Shown in pieces: positions 17,974 to 27,547 of a DNA stretch of 64,000 bases (the stretch's first letter is position 1; each line of letters begins with the position of its first letter). This stretch comes from Bacteroidales bacterium. GTDB taxonomy: Bacteria > Bacteroidota > Bacteroidia > Bacteroidales > Muribaculaceae. The notes beneath the pieces are model-generated. The model was given only the letters and a program-made list of their open reading frames with translations, was not told the origin of the DNA and did not search any database. Made by a program: the position numbers and the translations under genes. The stretch lies in contig JAAVGM010000038.1 of NCBI GenBank assembly GCA_014800245.1, positions 1 to 64,000 of the forward strand, in the 5' to 3' direction.

Positions 17974-17996
17974 AGATATTTGAAATTTTAAATAGG

Positions 17997-19892
17997 TCAT
18001 TTCACCGATTTCCTGAACATGACCGGCGACATTCCGGTGAAACTGCTGAATGTCTTATAGAAGGTAGCCTGTGAACCGAATCCGAGCTCAGAATAAAGAT
18101 CACGCATCTTCACATCTTCACGATTCTTGTCAGAGAGAATCTTTATGGCTTCATCTATTCTGAAAGAATTCACGAAATGGGAATAGTTGGTCCAGCCGTG
18201 CCTTGATATAATCTGGGTGAGATAAGTGCGGTTGGTGCCGAGGCGTTCTATAACCTCCTCGCGCGTCATTCCGGGATCGGCGAATAATCTCTCCTCTTTC
18301 ATGAGGCGGCACAACTTTGCATAGAGCTTATCAGCTTTCTGATCATTGACCCCGGGCTTTGCAATTGCCACAGTCCTCTCTTCACCCACAGGAAGATACT
18401 CCGGACCTGAATCCGGATTATCCGTCGCCGCTACATTTTCCGCATTATCCGGTGATGAGAGTTCATTGATGCCGGGGTCAGTCATAGTCTCGATGTCAGA
18501 CATGGGCTGCACGGAGGTGTTCAGAAGTTCGTCGCGCAAGGCCACTACTTTTCTATTCTGCTCTACAAGATTTTTATAGAGCCTCTTCTGCTTATGGTGA
18601 TTCACCACCACTATGACGAGTAGGATAATCAGCAATAATAACCCCGCTGATAAGGAAAGAATAAGACGTGACTGCAATTTGACCTTCACATTCTGGATTT
18701 TCATTTTATTATCCTTATCTTCCAGATCCAAGATCAGGGAGCGTTCCTGCTCCATCCTCTTCCGGTCTGTGCGGTAATGTGATTCGGTTGAATCCTTTGC
18801 CATCCGAAGGTATTTCAACGCGTTATCTTTCTTTCCTAACGAATCATAATTTTCCGACATGAGTTCGTAGATTTCTCCGATACTCACAAACGAAGAGTAT
18901 TTCTTGGCGGCATCCTCTCCCAATTTCAGTTGAATAAGAGAATCAGCATATCTGCCCTGGGAATTGCAGACCCTTGCCAACATAAGATAAGCTTTCGGAA
19001 GAGCGATGGTATTCTCTTCCTTGAGCCTTTCTATAGCTTTGACTGCATAATCTTGTGCTCCTTTGGCGTCACCTTTACTGAAAGCTATTACGCTCATGAG
19101 AAGATTAATCTGTCCGAGGTCATGATATTCATTGGCAATAGCAAGATTCAGTGCTATGATGGCATATCGATCGGCGAGTTCATAGTCACCCTTAATCTTG
19201 TAAAGTTCAGCAAGATTTATCGCACCGCTGTATTCGAAACGCGGAAGAGAAGCCTCTACTCCATAGTCGTAGCATTCCCTGGCGTATTTTATCCCCGAAG
19301 TATCGTTAAGTTCTATAGCTAACTCTGCGAGATTACTTCCGATTGAGCGTTCGATTCGGGAATACTTTGCCTCCACCGCATGCTGACGACTCTTGTAAAA
19401 ATATCTCTGAGCCAGAAAAAGATTACGCGTCACACTCGCTTCATATATCCCCAGGGAATTATAGGCAGTGCTCAGAATTGTGTCATTTCCTATCTTCTCA
19501 CCTATCTCAATAGCCTTACGAAGATTATTCGCTGCCGCAGATGCCTCTTTAAGCATAAGTTGAGACCCTCCTAAATACACATACCCGTAACCCGATATTC
19601 TTACATTCCTTTCCCGTTCACCCGCAGTAATCACCGATTCCGCCTTCTCGGAAAGTCCGGCATAATCGAATTTATCAGAGAGAGCCTTGCATTCCTGAAT
19701 GAGAGCTTCCCCTGATTTTTGTTTATGATCCTTCGCGCTGAGAGTTTCTGCAAAAGCCGCCATGCTGATGAGAGTCATGATCAATGTGAGGCCTAATGAA
19801 TGATGTTGAAATCTCAGGTTATTCAGGAACAACACAGGTAAATTTTTTGAATATTTATATATCCTTACAAGATAAATAAAATAGCGAAACAT
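17997..19892 (-). CDS. Membrane-spanning TPR sensor with AraC-type HTH
   Basis: A 631-residue protein. A hydrophobic segment near residues 32-48 exports the N-terminus. TPR repeats span about 60-380 in the periplasm, a coiled coil follows, then a membrane segment (about 413-435) and a cytoplasmic tail ending in an AraC HTH pair (REEVIERLGTNRTYLTQIIS, then DLYSELGFGSQATFYKTFSSFTG). It would sense in the periplasm and bind DNA directly. The start at 19892 is 33 nt after a -7 box. A paralogue is at 25703. It lies between the protease pseudogene and a secreted protein. Confidence 0.85.
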   Translation of the reverse strand: MFRYFIYLVRIYKYSKNLPVLFLNNLRFQHHSLGLTLIMTLISMAAFAETLSAKDHKQKSGEALIQECKALSDKFDYAGLSEKAESVITAGERERNVRISGYGYVYLGGSQLMLKEASAAANNLRKAIEIGEKIGNDTILSTAYNSLGIYEASVTRNLFLAQRYFYKSRQHAVEAKYSRIERSIGSNLAELAIELNDTSGIKYARECYDYGVEASLPRFEYSGAINLAELYKIKGDYELADRYAIIALNLAIANEYHDLGQINLLMSVIAFSKGDAKGAQDYAVKAIERLKEENTIALPKAYLMLARVCNSQGRYADSLIQLKLGEDAAKKYSSFVSIGEIYELMSENYDSLGKKDNALKYLRMAKDSTESHYRTDRKRMEQERSLILDLEDKDNKMKIQNVKVKLQSRLILSLSAGLLLLIILLVIVVVNHHKQKRLYKNLVEQNRKVVALRDELLNTSVQPMSDIETMTDPGINELSSPDNAENVAATDNPDSGPEYLPVGEERTVAIAKPGVNDQKADKLYAKLCRLMKEERLFADPGMTREEVIERLGTNRTYLTQIISRHGWTNYSHFVNSFRIDEAIKILSDKNREDVKMRDLYSELGFGSQATFYKTFSSFTGMSPVMFRKSVK

Positions 19893-19924
19893 AAATTTCT
19901 CTGTAAATGAGCTATAAGTTTTGC

Positions 19925-19932
19925 CAAAATTA
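19925..19932 (-). promoter_or_regulatory. -7 box for the TPR/HTH regulator
   Basis: Minus strand TAATTTTG, matching TAnnTTTG, 33 bp before the start codon. Confidence 0.55.
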
Positions 19933-19970
19933 ATAAAAAGTTCTCAATCAACAAATAAGTAATCAAAAAA

Positions 19971-20009
19971 AGAGAAGGCAACAGGGCTGAACCACCTATT
20001 GCCTTCTCT
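19971..20009 (-). terminator. Terminator of the YD-like secreted gene
   Basis: AGAGAAGGCAA and TTGCCTTCTCT form an 11-bp stem, and on the minus strand it is followed by seven T residues (19964-19970). It lies 38 bp after the stop codon at 20047. Confidence 0.85.
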
Positions 20010-20046
20010 GAACTTTACGCGCTTCCTTTTCGCGTATCGTCACAAC

Positions 20047-21924
20047 TTATTTCACCAAAACTTTTCTTACCGAACCATCTGAATATTTTACGATGTTGAC
20101 CCCCTTGACAGGTACCGACAGCCTCCTGCCTGACAAATCAAACCTATCGGTTTCAATCTCCGAATTCTGTGAGATAATATTCTTTAAATTGTTCTGGCCA
20201 AGTATAGAATAGTAATACGTATCAACATACGACATATAATCCCCATCCGTGTCCCATATTCCATCACCATCCGCATCATAATTCTGCTTACAGGTCAGCA
20301 GCTTGTAGGGTGTTCTTTCCCTGGTCATAGGCCATGCCCAGATATCTTCAGCCAACACGGTGTAATCATAGTCGAATAAATATGATGCCTGCGCATGAGG
20401 TTCACCGTTTTCCCATTCGTAATGAGTATTGCCTATGAGATAGATATCATGCCATACAAACTCATCGCGGGTTGACTCCACCCAACTGTCATCGGTATCA
20501 TTTCCCGTACCCCTCCAATGCATACCGTAAGAGGGGGTTTCATTAACATGATCCCAATCAGCTGGGTATCCGAATTCCTCTTTTGACTGGCCGTAGCGTG
20601 TATTTGCCTCATCATCCGTGAATCCATAGAATACTCCACCATGATAGCAGTTGTTGTCATCAATATCCCTGATTTGTTCGTCGGTAGCTCGCTCCTGTCC
20701 TGAGAGCCAGCTGTAGCTCTTATAGTAAGTTTCTGCACCGAAGGCATTGAAGTGTTGGATTTCCTTTTTGATCATTGACAGATACGGACCTTGCCACATG
20801 GCCTGTTGCTCTCGGACTCGCTCTATGTGCCCATTCTCAAGATCTGCGTAAGTATAAGAATCAATCGAGCTATTAATATATGTTCCGGCATTGTTCATAC
20901 TGTAGGCCTTCATAGAGGTCAATCTACCCGATTCATCGTAGGTATAAACCGTATATTCATTCAGGAAAAGATTATCATACATTCCGTATGTGTCATTACC
21001 TGACCAGTCTTGAGCAGCACGATTCCAATACAGAAACTCATTCTTGACCAGCCTTCCATCCTCATATGTATATATATGTCGCTCATACTTTAACCATGCT
21101 TCATTCTCCCAAACGAAACCGTCTACCTCCGCATCAGTATCAGTATCACCAACATAAATATATTCTTCACCTCTGTCCCCTACAAGACCTGTGTACGAAT
21201 CATTCTGGACATAGGTATAATAAGAAGTCTGGCGTCCAAGATTATCGAAACTTACCGTTTCACGTCCGAAGATAATCCATTCGTTGGTATAGCTGTCCCA
21301 ATAGAAAAATGTCTGATCTATGGGGCGCCCCTCGTTATCATACTGATACTCTCCTTTCTGTAACGGCTCCATTTCCCCCGTCTCATAGTTGGGAGAATAA
21401 TATATATCCCAAGCATAGTTATCACTGTTGTCGTTGTAGCCATACTCATATCTCTGATTCTGGAACTCATCGGTCACATTGATTTCCTCGCTCATTATGA
21501 GACGATCGGCCGCATCATACTCATAATTATAGTAGCTGTAGAGTTCCCATGAACCCTTGTTATTAAGTGTAAAATTATTAGCCCTTAGATACTTCCCGGT
21601 GTCGGTATATGTAAAAGTTTGCAACGAGACTGGCTTTCCGTCGACTGACGTGCGCACTACGGAATCCATTTTCTCCTGTGCTTTCACCTCCGAAGCTTTA
21701 TGAGGAGCGCGAAGGGATATGGGCATGTGGCTTTTCCCCATTTTTGCAGTGACAATTGCAGGAAACTGAGATGCCACTCTTTCTCCGGGAAATGTCTGAT
21801 TGGATACACGTTGCGCGATACCTTCCTGACGGAAGTCACTGAAATCCGTCGGTGGAGTCGGAGCGGCATGGATGTTAAAATCGGAGATAGCGATAAGTGC
21901 CGCGGTAAGTAAAATTGTTTTCAT
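20047..21924 (-). CDS. Secreted YD-repeat-like protein with T9SS-like sorting domain
   Basis: A 625-residue protein with a short signal peptide (residues 1-20). The body has repeated YxYDxxGR-type strands (YEYDAADRL, YQYDNEGRP, YTYDESGRL), a beta-rich pattern seen in cell-surface proteins. The last 30 residues (DLSGRRLSVPVKGVNIVKYS...VLVK) match the type A sorting signal of T9SS. It is homologous along its length to 30543-32477. The function of the repeats is unknown. Confidence 0.8.
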   Translation of the reverse strand: MKTILLTAALIAISDFNIHAAPTPPTDFSDFRQEGIAQRVSNQTFPGERVASQFPAIVTAKMGKSHMPISLRAPHKASEVKAQEKMDSVVRTSVDGKPVSLQTFTYTDTGKYLRANNFTLNNKGSWELYSYYNYEYDAADRLIMSEEINVTDEFQNQRYEYGYNDNSDNYAWDIYYSPNYETGEMEPLQKGEYQYDNEGRPIDQTFFYWDSYTNEWIIFGRETVSFDNLGRQTSYYTYVQNDSYTGLVGDRGEEYIYVGDTDTDAEVDGFVWENEAWLKYERHIYTYEDGRLVKNEFLYWNRAAQDWSGNDTYGMYDNLFLNEYTVYTYDESGRLTSMKAYSMNNAGTYINSSIDSYTYADLENGHIERVREQQAMWQGPYLSMIKKEIQHFNAFGAETYYKSYSWLSGQERATDEQIRDIDDNNCYHGGVFYGFTDDEANTRYGQSKEEFGYPADWDHVNETPSYGMHWRGTGNDTDDSWVESTRDEFVWHDIYLIGNTHYEWENGEPHAQASYLFDYDYTVLAEDIWAWPMTRERTPYKLLTCKQNYDADGDGIWDTDGDYMSYVDTYYYSILGQNNLKNIISQNSEIETDRFDLSGRRLSVPVKGVNIVKYSDGSVRKVLVK

Positions 21925-21990
21925 CGTTTAGTTTTTAGTTGATGACTGTATATTGCCAGCAGTGACCTTGCAAGGAATTTTCTGACAGCG

Positions 21991-21998
21991 CAAAGTTA
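21991..21998 (-). promoter_or_regulatory. -7 box for the YD-like secreted gene
   Basis: Minus strand TAACTTTG, 67 bp before the start. A 9-bp inverted repeat (22037-22045 with 22057-22065) lies about 53 bp upstream of it, a similar location to the palindromes before the 27548 and 30543 genes. Confidence 0.55.
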
Positions 21999-22081
21999 TA
22001 TAGCATTGAAAAACCTATCAAAAAATTTCTATAGGGATATTACAAAAACTCCGGAATTGTAATATTAAGATTCTCAAAATG

Positions 22082-22219
22082 TCAAGTTGTAATTATAGGA
22101 ATCTTTTCAAGTATTGCGTCGGCAGCAGCCGTCAGCGTTGCCCCCGTAGTGCATAGGTCATCAATGATAAGGATATGGCTACGCCGGGCACGCAGACCAT
22201 CTCCGACAGGTATATGAGT
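22082..22219 (-). pseudogene. Remnant of a ComF-type phosphoribosyltransferase
   Basis: About 45 codons encode GDGLRARRSHILIIDDLCTTG followed by ATLTAAADAI, the PRPP-binding loop at the end of ComF-family proteins. An in-frame stop lies directly upstream and no start or N-terminal body is present. It is a 3' relic between the secreted gene and the GntR gene. Confidence 0.6.
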
Positions 22220-22256
22220 TTATTTAAGAGGTGGCTTCTTACATATTGCTTTTCCT

Positions 22257-22607
22257 TTATTTCATTGCCTCGATTAATTCATCTATCGAGATGCCGAGCA
22301 TCTTCATCTCGGCCTCAAGATGAGGGAGGGTGGTGGCAAAAAAATCTTTGCGAAGCTGCTCCTTCACCTTCCCCGGCGCATCCTCCGAAAGCATATAGCC
22401 CATGCCGCGACGAGAATAGATAAGCTCCATATCCTGAAGCTCCTCCATAGCCTTTAGCACTGTCCGGGTGTTCACACCCAAATCAGCCGCCAACTCACGA
22501 ACAGAGGGAACCCGTGCCCCGGGCTCCCAGCTGCCGTTGAGAATCAGATTGCAGGCGTGATCCACGATCTGTCGGTAGATCGGCTTGTTATCAGAAAACT
22601 CTATCAT
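22257..22607 (-). CDS. GntR-family regulator (YtrA type)
   Basis: A 116-residue protein: winged HTH (KPIYRQIVDHACNLILNG, VPSVRELAADLGVNTRTVLKAMEELQ) and a short C-terminal tail without a large ligand domain, the YtrA architecture. It lies 15 nt downstream of the ABC permease. YtrA regulators commonly repress ABC exporters, often in response to cell-wall stress; the target is inferred to be this transporter unit. Confidence 0.9.
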   Translation of the reverse strand: MIEFSDNKPIYRQIVDHACNLILNGSWEPGARVPSVRELAADLGVNTRTVLKAMEELQDMELIYSRRGMGYMLSEDAPGKVKEQLRKDFFATTLPHLEAEMKMLGISIDELIEAMK

Positions 22608-22622
22608 TATAACTTTTCTCTC

Positions 22623-23432
22623 TTATAAATTTCGTTCGCGGATGGTGCGGTAGGTCATCCATCCTGCCACAAATATCATAACAATTATTATGCTGAGTAT
22701 GGATATCGTAAGGGGGTTTACGCTTCCGACATCTTCCATCACTTGATGCATGAAGTTGTCGGCTGTCTCTTCCGGATTGCAATTTCCTCCATTTAATCCA
22801 TCCATAAAACCTTTCTTGAATCCCTTGATGGCTGCCACTAATCCGATTATCCCACCCAAAATTCCGATGAAGACATTCGAGGCAATCACACCCACTATTC
22901 CGAACATCATCCTGTTATGGCGTGCATATTCAACACAGAAGAGACAGACCATCGCTATCAGGATTCCTCCGGTGATATTGATTGCCTGGATGAGACCATA
23001 ATTAAATTTGATGTCGTAAAGCTTCATCACCTTGGCCGTCTGAAGAGCCGGCGACAACTTATAGATCCATATCGCAAGCATCGGCAGAAGAAACACCACT
23101 ATCGGGATAATCACAAGTGTGTAGATATAATAGAAAGTAAGTTTTTCAGCTGTGCTCACAGGCATTAGCCGTTCTAAGATCCTTGTGTCAGATCCTTTGG
23201 CAAATATCAGCGGACCGCAATAGAAAAGGATGGGCAGCAGCGACCACACCCCCACAAGCAATACCATCTGTATATCTTCAATTACCGGAAGAATACATAG
23301 AATCGCGCAGACTAATGAGATGGCTGCATATATGATAAGCTCCCATTTAAGGCGGGGCATGTAGTAGGCTCCAAATGCCCACACGCGCTTGAATGAAAAT
23401 CCGTCGGTGTTATTGATCGTGGTTCCGGTCAT
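22623..23432 (-). CDS. ABC transporter membrane subunit
   Basis: A 269-residue protein with about 6 membrane segments (near 33-50, 57-80, 102-128, 148-170, 178-202 and 235-258). It overlaps the end of the ATP-binding gene by 4 nt, so they are coupled. No substrate signature is seen; by context it is an exporter of the GntR-linked type. Confidence 0.8.
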   Translation of the reverse strand: MTGTTINNTDGFSFKRVWAFGAYYMPRLKWELIIYAAISLVCAILCILPVIEDIQMVLLVGVWSLLPILFYCGPLIFAKGSDTRILERLMPVSTAEKLTFYYIYTLVIIPIVVFLLPMLAIWIYKLSPALQTAKVMKLYDIKFNYGLIQAINITGGILIAMVCLFCVEYARHNRMMFGIVGVIASNVFIGILGGIIGLVAAIKGFKKGFMDGLNGGNCNPEETADNFMHQVMEDVGSVNPLTISILSIIIVMIFVAGWMTYRTIRERNL

Positions 23433-24271
23433 GATAAAGGCTTTTTAAGAAGAGTTAGTATTTCCTCATATTTCGGAGAATGAAGGGCGGAATATAGCAG
23501 ACGCCAATCCACATTGGTTGGTTCCCCCTCTATGGCAGGGAGGATGGAATGATAATAACCTAACCTTGATTCAGAATAGACAGCCTCCGGATCGGCCAAG
23601 CGCGTTTTTTCAAAGGCCAAACGTTCGGTGGCCTCATCCCCGGTGCCGCTCCATAGCAGATATCCGCCGCGCATCATCAAAGCGCCGTCGAAAAGATTCT
23701 CTAATTCCGACACCGTATGGGTTGCCACTACCAAAGTCTGATGCTCCGAGATATTCTCAGCGATAAGCGTTTTGAGCGTCTCCTTGCTCTCGATGTCAAG
23801 AGCATTCGTCGGCTCGTCGAGGAGAAGCGTATCCACTCCTAAGGCTAAGGAATAGGCAAGAAGGGCTTTCTTCCTTGTTCCCAAGGAGAGGGATTTGATC
23901 GGCTCATCGCCCGTAAGACCAAAGGCGTGGAGGTTGTCGCAAAACCGTTTATTCGCAAAATTGGGATAGAAAGGGGAGTGGTGTTCGGCAAATTTGCGTA
24001 TTGTTTTCAAGGGGAAGATGGTGTTCTCTTCAAGAAGAAAGGTTTTCCCTTTCTCATTCGGAGAATCCGATGCCGGGTTAATCCCATTGATGCGTACGGT
24101 GCCTCCCGAAGGGATAGCCGCTCCGGCCAAGAGATGCAGCAGGGTGGTTTTCCCTGCTCCGTTCTCTCCGGCAAGGAGGTGGATCCCCGGCTCTATGCGG
24201 CCTTCGAGGCCGAGGAGCGCAGGGGTCCCCTTCTTGGTGTAGGAAAAAGTCAGATTATTGAGTTCGATCAT
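23429..24271 (-). CDS. ABC transporter ATP-binding protein
   Basis: A 280-residue ATPase: Walker A GENGAGKTT, signature SLSLGTRKK (degenerate LSGGQ), Walker B TLLLDEPTNALD and switch His in VATHT. I chose ATG 24271 because MIELNNLTFSYTKKG is the normal N-terminus; the longer frame from 24397 runs into the intergenic gap after the TraB-like gene. Pairs with the membrane subunit downstream. Confidence 0.92.
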   Translation of the reverse strand: MIELNNLTFSYTKKGTPALLGLEGRIEPGIHLLAGENGAGKTTLLHLLAGAAIPSGGTVRINGINPASDSPNEKGKTFLLEENTIFPLKTIRKFAEHHSPFYPNFANKRFCDNLHAFGLTGDEPIKSLSLGTRKKALLAYSLALGVDTLLLDEPTNALDIESKETLKTLIAENISEHQTLVVATHTVSELENLFDGALMMRGGYLLWSGTGDEATERLAFEKTRLADPEAVYSESRLGYYHSILPAIEGEPTNVDWRLLYSALHSPKYEEILTLLKKPLS

Positions 24272-24308
24272 ACCTATAATGATTGAATGGACTCTTATTC
24301 TATTCCGT

Positions 24309-25187
24309 TTATTCAGCCGGAGTGACAGTATAACCAGCCTTGCGGAGCTGTTCGAGTACACCGCGTTCCCCCGGAAGATGACCCGCTCCGACCACAACCA
24401 TCAGCGAAGCCTCAGGCATCTCCTCTGTAAGAATCTTCACCCAGTTGTCATTGCGCGAGAAGATGAGTCGTTCATAATCTTCTGTATCCCCATCCTCTTC
24501 CATCATCAGTTTAAGGATTGAATCGAGATCGTGGGCAAGATAGGAATTGGCAAGCGCCACAGCTCTGCGTTTCTCACCATCCATATCGCCGATGGTCTTC
24601 ATCAATGATTCCGCCTGGTCGGCAATGGGGGTTCCATAAAGGGCATTCATCTGGAATTCCATAGTTTCCAGCCCTCCGACAGGTTTGCCAAGAGCCTTCG
24701 CACGCTCCTGCATTGTCATATCGAGACCCTCCATAGGATTCAGATCGGGGAAGAGCTGCATTGCCATTATGGCGGCAATCTGAGTAGAGAGAGCGGCAGG
24801 CTTCATCGGATAAAGCATCTCCATCGGGATCTGACCTCCGGTGAGGGGATCGAGAGCCGCTTTCACAGAATCAAGCTGTGCCGGAGAAAGCACCTTGTCG
24901 AGAGTGCTGTCAGTAGGAGCGATAAGCGCCTGCTGCATCATCATCATCGATTCGGGCGACGACATAGCCGCCATATCAAGTTCGCCATAAAGACGATCGC
25001 AATTCTTCAGGGCATCGGGGAGGGCAGAGAGGGAATCAAGCACGGTAAGCGGTGCGAAATGATGAGTTCCGAGGATATACGTTACATGATCGTTGCCCGG
25101 ACGCTCCACTTTCCAAAGGATCTGAGCTGACACTGTTGAGGCGAATGCCATGACGGCAAAGATCGCCAATGAAATAATCTTTTTCAT
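24309..25187 (-). CDS. TraB/GumN-family secreted protein
   Basis: A 292-residue protein with a signal peptide (residues 1-21). It has the two family signatures: YILGTHHFAP near the start and VVVGAGHLPGERGVLEQLRKAGY at the end, with a METMEFQ-type centre (GLETMEFQMNAL). TraB/GumN folds are predicted metal-dependent hydrolases or proteases, with biochemistry poorly known. It is 37 nt upstream of the ABC gene and probably first in that transcript. Confidence 0.88.
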   Translation of the reverse strand: MKKIISLAIFAVMAFASTVSAQILWKVERPGNDHVTYILGTHHFAPLTVLDSLSALPDALKNCDRLYGELDMAAMSSPESMMMMQQALIAPTDSTLDKVLSPAQLDSVKAALDPLTGGQIPMEMLYPMKPAALSTQIAAIMAMQLFPDLNPMEGLDMTMQERAKALGKPVGGLETMEFQMNALYGTPIADQAESLMKTIGDMDGEKRRAVALANSYLAHDLDSILKLMMEEDGDTEDYERLIFSRNDNWVKILTEEMPEASLMVVVGAGHLPGERGVLEQLRKAGYTVTPAE

Positions 25188-25243
25188 ATTAATAATAGTT
25201 GATAATTGTCATTGTTGTTGTGTTGTACTTTTCTACAACACTG

Positions 25244-25251
25244 CAAAGGTA
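25244..25251 (-). promoter_or_regulatory. -7 box for the TraB-like gene
   Basis: Minus strand TACCTTTG, matching TAnnTTTG, 57 bp before the start codon. The rest of 25188-25650 is AT-rich and holds only the small frame noted separately. Confidence 0.55.
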
Positions 25252-25432
25252 AATAAAATAATTGAAACACACAATAGGGAGCCGGTAAAAATTATTTTGT
25301 CTGAGAGAATAAATAAATCCAAGCGGTGATAGGCATATTGAAGGGATTTAAACTAATTTCTAATCTATAAATAAACTTGTGAAATGTTAAGATACAACGT
25401 AATCAAAAATCGCTGTATCATGGGACATCACT

Positions 25433-25567
25433 CTACAAGTAGGGGCTGTCTGCCATCATTGTCGTAAATGGTGCAAAGGTGGCCATTGGACGGTCATGTT
25501 CGTCGCGCTTTTGAGTGAGAAAAAAGCATCTGTTGACTTGTCCGTCATCCATACGGACGGAAGCCAT
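25433..25567 (-). CDS. Possible 44-residue ORF or gene relic
   Basis: ATG at 25567 to a stop at 25433; GC-richer than its surroundings. The frame stays open upstream through CTGC. No family is recognised. It could be the end of a lost gene. Low support. Confidence 0.25.
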   Translation of the reverse strand: MASVRMDDGQVNRCFFLTQKRDEHDRPMATFAPFTTMMADSPYL

Positions 25568-25650
25568 GCACCCTGTACAAGAGGTGGTGAAATTAAAAAA
25601 ATCACAAATCAAAAAAGTTTAAATTTAAATGAGTTAATAAAGAAAATTAA

Positions 25651-25682
25651 TTTTGAAATGTAGCATAAAATGTCTAACTTTG
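25651..25682 (+). promoter_or_regulatory. Promoter of the second TPR/HTH regulator
   Basis: TTTTG (25651-25655) and TAACTTTG (25675-25682) are 19 bp apart. The -7 box lies downstream of ATG 25670, which rules that codon out as the start and selects ATG 25703. Confidence 0.7.
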
Positions 25683-25702
25683 TGGAAAGGAGAAATTGCA
25701 TT

Positions 25703-27418
25703 ATGAAGTTCCGTTTGACTTTGTTGATGATTCTTACAATATGTATGGGAGGTTGGTGCGAAAACACCGAACTTAACATCGGTGAGTTGCGACAGATGTG
25801 TTCATATTCACTTAAGAAACGAGATTTTCACAAAACGAGAGAACTTGCCTCCTCTCTAAGGGAACGTTCTATCAGAGATAGAAATGACCGAATGCTTGGC
25901 AATGCTGATTTCTATTTAGGATCAGCAGAATTGTTTTTGGGAGACTCTGAAGCAGGACTATATCATCTAAATGAAGCCCGTGACATAGCTGAAAAAACAA
26001 ATAATGATACTCTGCTTGGGAAAGCACTGAATTGTCTTGGCATATACGAGGCAAATGTCAACTCCAATTATTACCTTGCCCAACATTATCTTCTGCAAAG
26101 CCTTGAATGTTATGACATGGAAGGGAGTGCCTCAACCAATCTTGCGCAAATTGCTTTGCTTCAAAACGACACCTCCGGTATGCACTATGCCCGTCGCGCA
26201 TACGAATATGGCGTAAAAAGCAATGAGATTCATTATAGCTACAGCGCCTTAATCGCATTGGCTGAGTTTGCAATCATGAAAGGTGATTTAGAAGCTGCCC
26301 CCTCCTATCTTGAGCAGTCAAAGAAGATTGCTGCAGAATATGGCTATGAAGATACGGCTCATATAAAATTTCTTGAGGCAAAAGTATTAGCCCTTTCCGG
26401 GGAAATAGTGGAATCAAACTCAATTATTAATGAAATCAGACCTACTATAGAATCTAAATTCCCGATATACCTTCCTGATCTCCTTTATCTGATGGGTGAT
26501 AATTATAATAAGGAGGGAAAATATACTGAATCTAATGCTATTTTGACGGAAGCTGTACGGGCAGCTGAATCAAATTCTTCCACTACCTCACTCGGGAAAA
26601 TTTATCGGCTCATTGCCGATAACTATTCTGCTATGGGGCTTGACAACCGGGCCATTCCTTACATGAGGCAGGCATTTGACTTTTCTGAGATGATCGGGCA
26701 GACTGACCGTCAGCGAATGATTAACGAGCGTAAACTTACCCTTGATGTGATTCATCAAGAGCAGAAACGACAGTTGGCGGAGGAAAAGGCTCGCTATACA
26801 AGCCGCTTATCCATTTTCCTTGGCTTGCTCCTTTTGCTTGCCACTACCACAATTATAATAGTTATAACAAATCTCAGAAGACGTAACCGACTTTACCGTC
26901 ACATAGTGCAGCAAAATTTAGAGATGCTTGATAACGAGGAGAAGTATAAGGCACGCATACGCGATTTGGAATCTTTGTCTTCCCGAATGGTGGAAAATGT
27001 AATTCCTGCCGATACTCCGGATGAGGAAGAAAAAAAGGAAACTCCCGGCTATACTATGGCTGAGGAAAAATCAAAGCGGCTTTTTGATGTGCTCCAAACT
27101 CTTATGGAGGAAGAGCACCTTTACCGCAACCCTCAACTCACACGCGACACCGTGATGGAAATGCTTAAGACTAACTCAACATATTTAGCCCAGGCAATCA
27201 AAGACAATTCTGGAATGAACTATTCCCAATATATCAACTCTTTTAGAATGCGGGAAGCTCTCAAAGCCCTTTCAGATAGAACTCGCATTGAAGTACCCAT
27301 AAAGGACATTGCTGTGGAAGCAGGATTCAATTCTCTTACCACTTTCTATAAACTCTTCCAGCAGGTAACCGGCATTTCCCCTGCTGCCTACCGCCGTTCT
27401 TTGGCAAGCATGGGTTGA
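25703..27418 (+). CDS. Membrane-spanning TPR sensor with AraC-type HTH (second copy)
   Basis: A 571-residue protein from ATG 25703, starting with a signal-type segment MKFRLTLLMILTICMGGWC. TPR repeats occupy about residues 25-340, a membrane helix lies near 365-388 (LSIFLGLLLLLATTTIIIVI), and the C-terminus is an AraC-type HTH pair (RDTVMEMLKTNSTYLAQAI, IAVEAGFNSLTTFYKLFQQVTG). Same architecture as 17997-19892. It is followed by the M6 protease and a secreted protein in the same orientation, which are its probable targets. Confidence 0.87.
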   Translation: MKFRLTLLMILTICMGGWCENTELNIGELRQMCSYSLKKRDFHKTRELASSLRERSIRDRNDRMLGNADFYLGSAELFLGDSEAGLYHLNEARDIAEKTNNDTLLGKALNCLGIYEANVNSNYYLAQHYLLQSLECYDMEGSASTNLAQIALLQNDTSGMHYARRAYEYGVKSNEIHYSYSALIALAEFAIMKGDLEAAPSYLEQSKKIAAEYGYEDTAHIKFLEAKVLALSGEIVESNSIINEIRPTIESKFPIYLPDLLYLMGDNYNKEGKYTESNAILTEAVRAAESNSSTTSLGKIYRLIADNYSAMGLDNRAIPYMRQAFDFSEMIGQTDRQRMINERKLTLDVIHQEQKRQLAEEKARYTSRLSIFLGLLLLLATTTIIIVITNLRRRNRLYRHIVQQNLEMLDNEEKYKARIRDLESLSSRMVENVIPADTPDEEEKKETPGYTMAEEKSKRLFDVLQTLMEEEHLYRNPQLTRDTVMEMLKTNSTYLAQAIKDNSGMNYSQYINSFRMREALKALSDRTRIEVPIKDIAVEAGFNSLTTFYKLFQQVTGISPAAYRRSLASMG

Positions 27419-27439
27419 TTTGGCTTATATTTCAGTTAA

Positions 27440-27480
27440 TTGTATTCCCGATTTTACAAATTGTAAAATCGGGAATACAA
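27440..27480 (+). promoter_or_regulatory. Perfect palindrome, terminator and/or operator
   Basis: A 20-bp perfect inverted repeat (27440-27459 with 27461-27480) followed by a T-rich run (27481-27489). It can end the regulator transcript. Its core ATTCCCGATTTT recurs at 30405, and both palindrome centres lie about 49 bp before the next -7 box, which also suggests an operator. Confidence 0.7.
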
Positions 27481-27508
27481 TTATTTTTTAATTTGCATCT
27501 GCAGTCTG

Positions 27509-27516
27509 TAACTTTA
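27509..27516 (+). promoter_or_regulatory. -7 box of the M6 protease gene
   Basis: TAACTTTA, one base from TAnnTTTG, 31 bp before the start codon. Confidence 0.5.
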
Positions 27517-27547
27517 CGCTCATAAAATATTACTAATCACAACAGAC

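Noticed and set aside
25670..25702. Upstream start of the second TPR/HTH gene
   Set aside because: The promoter -7 box lies after this codon, so it would not be in the transcript.
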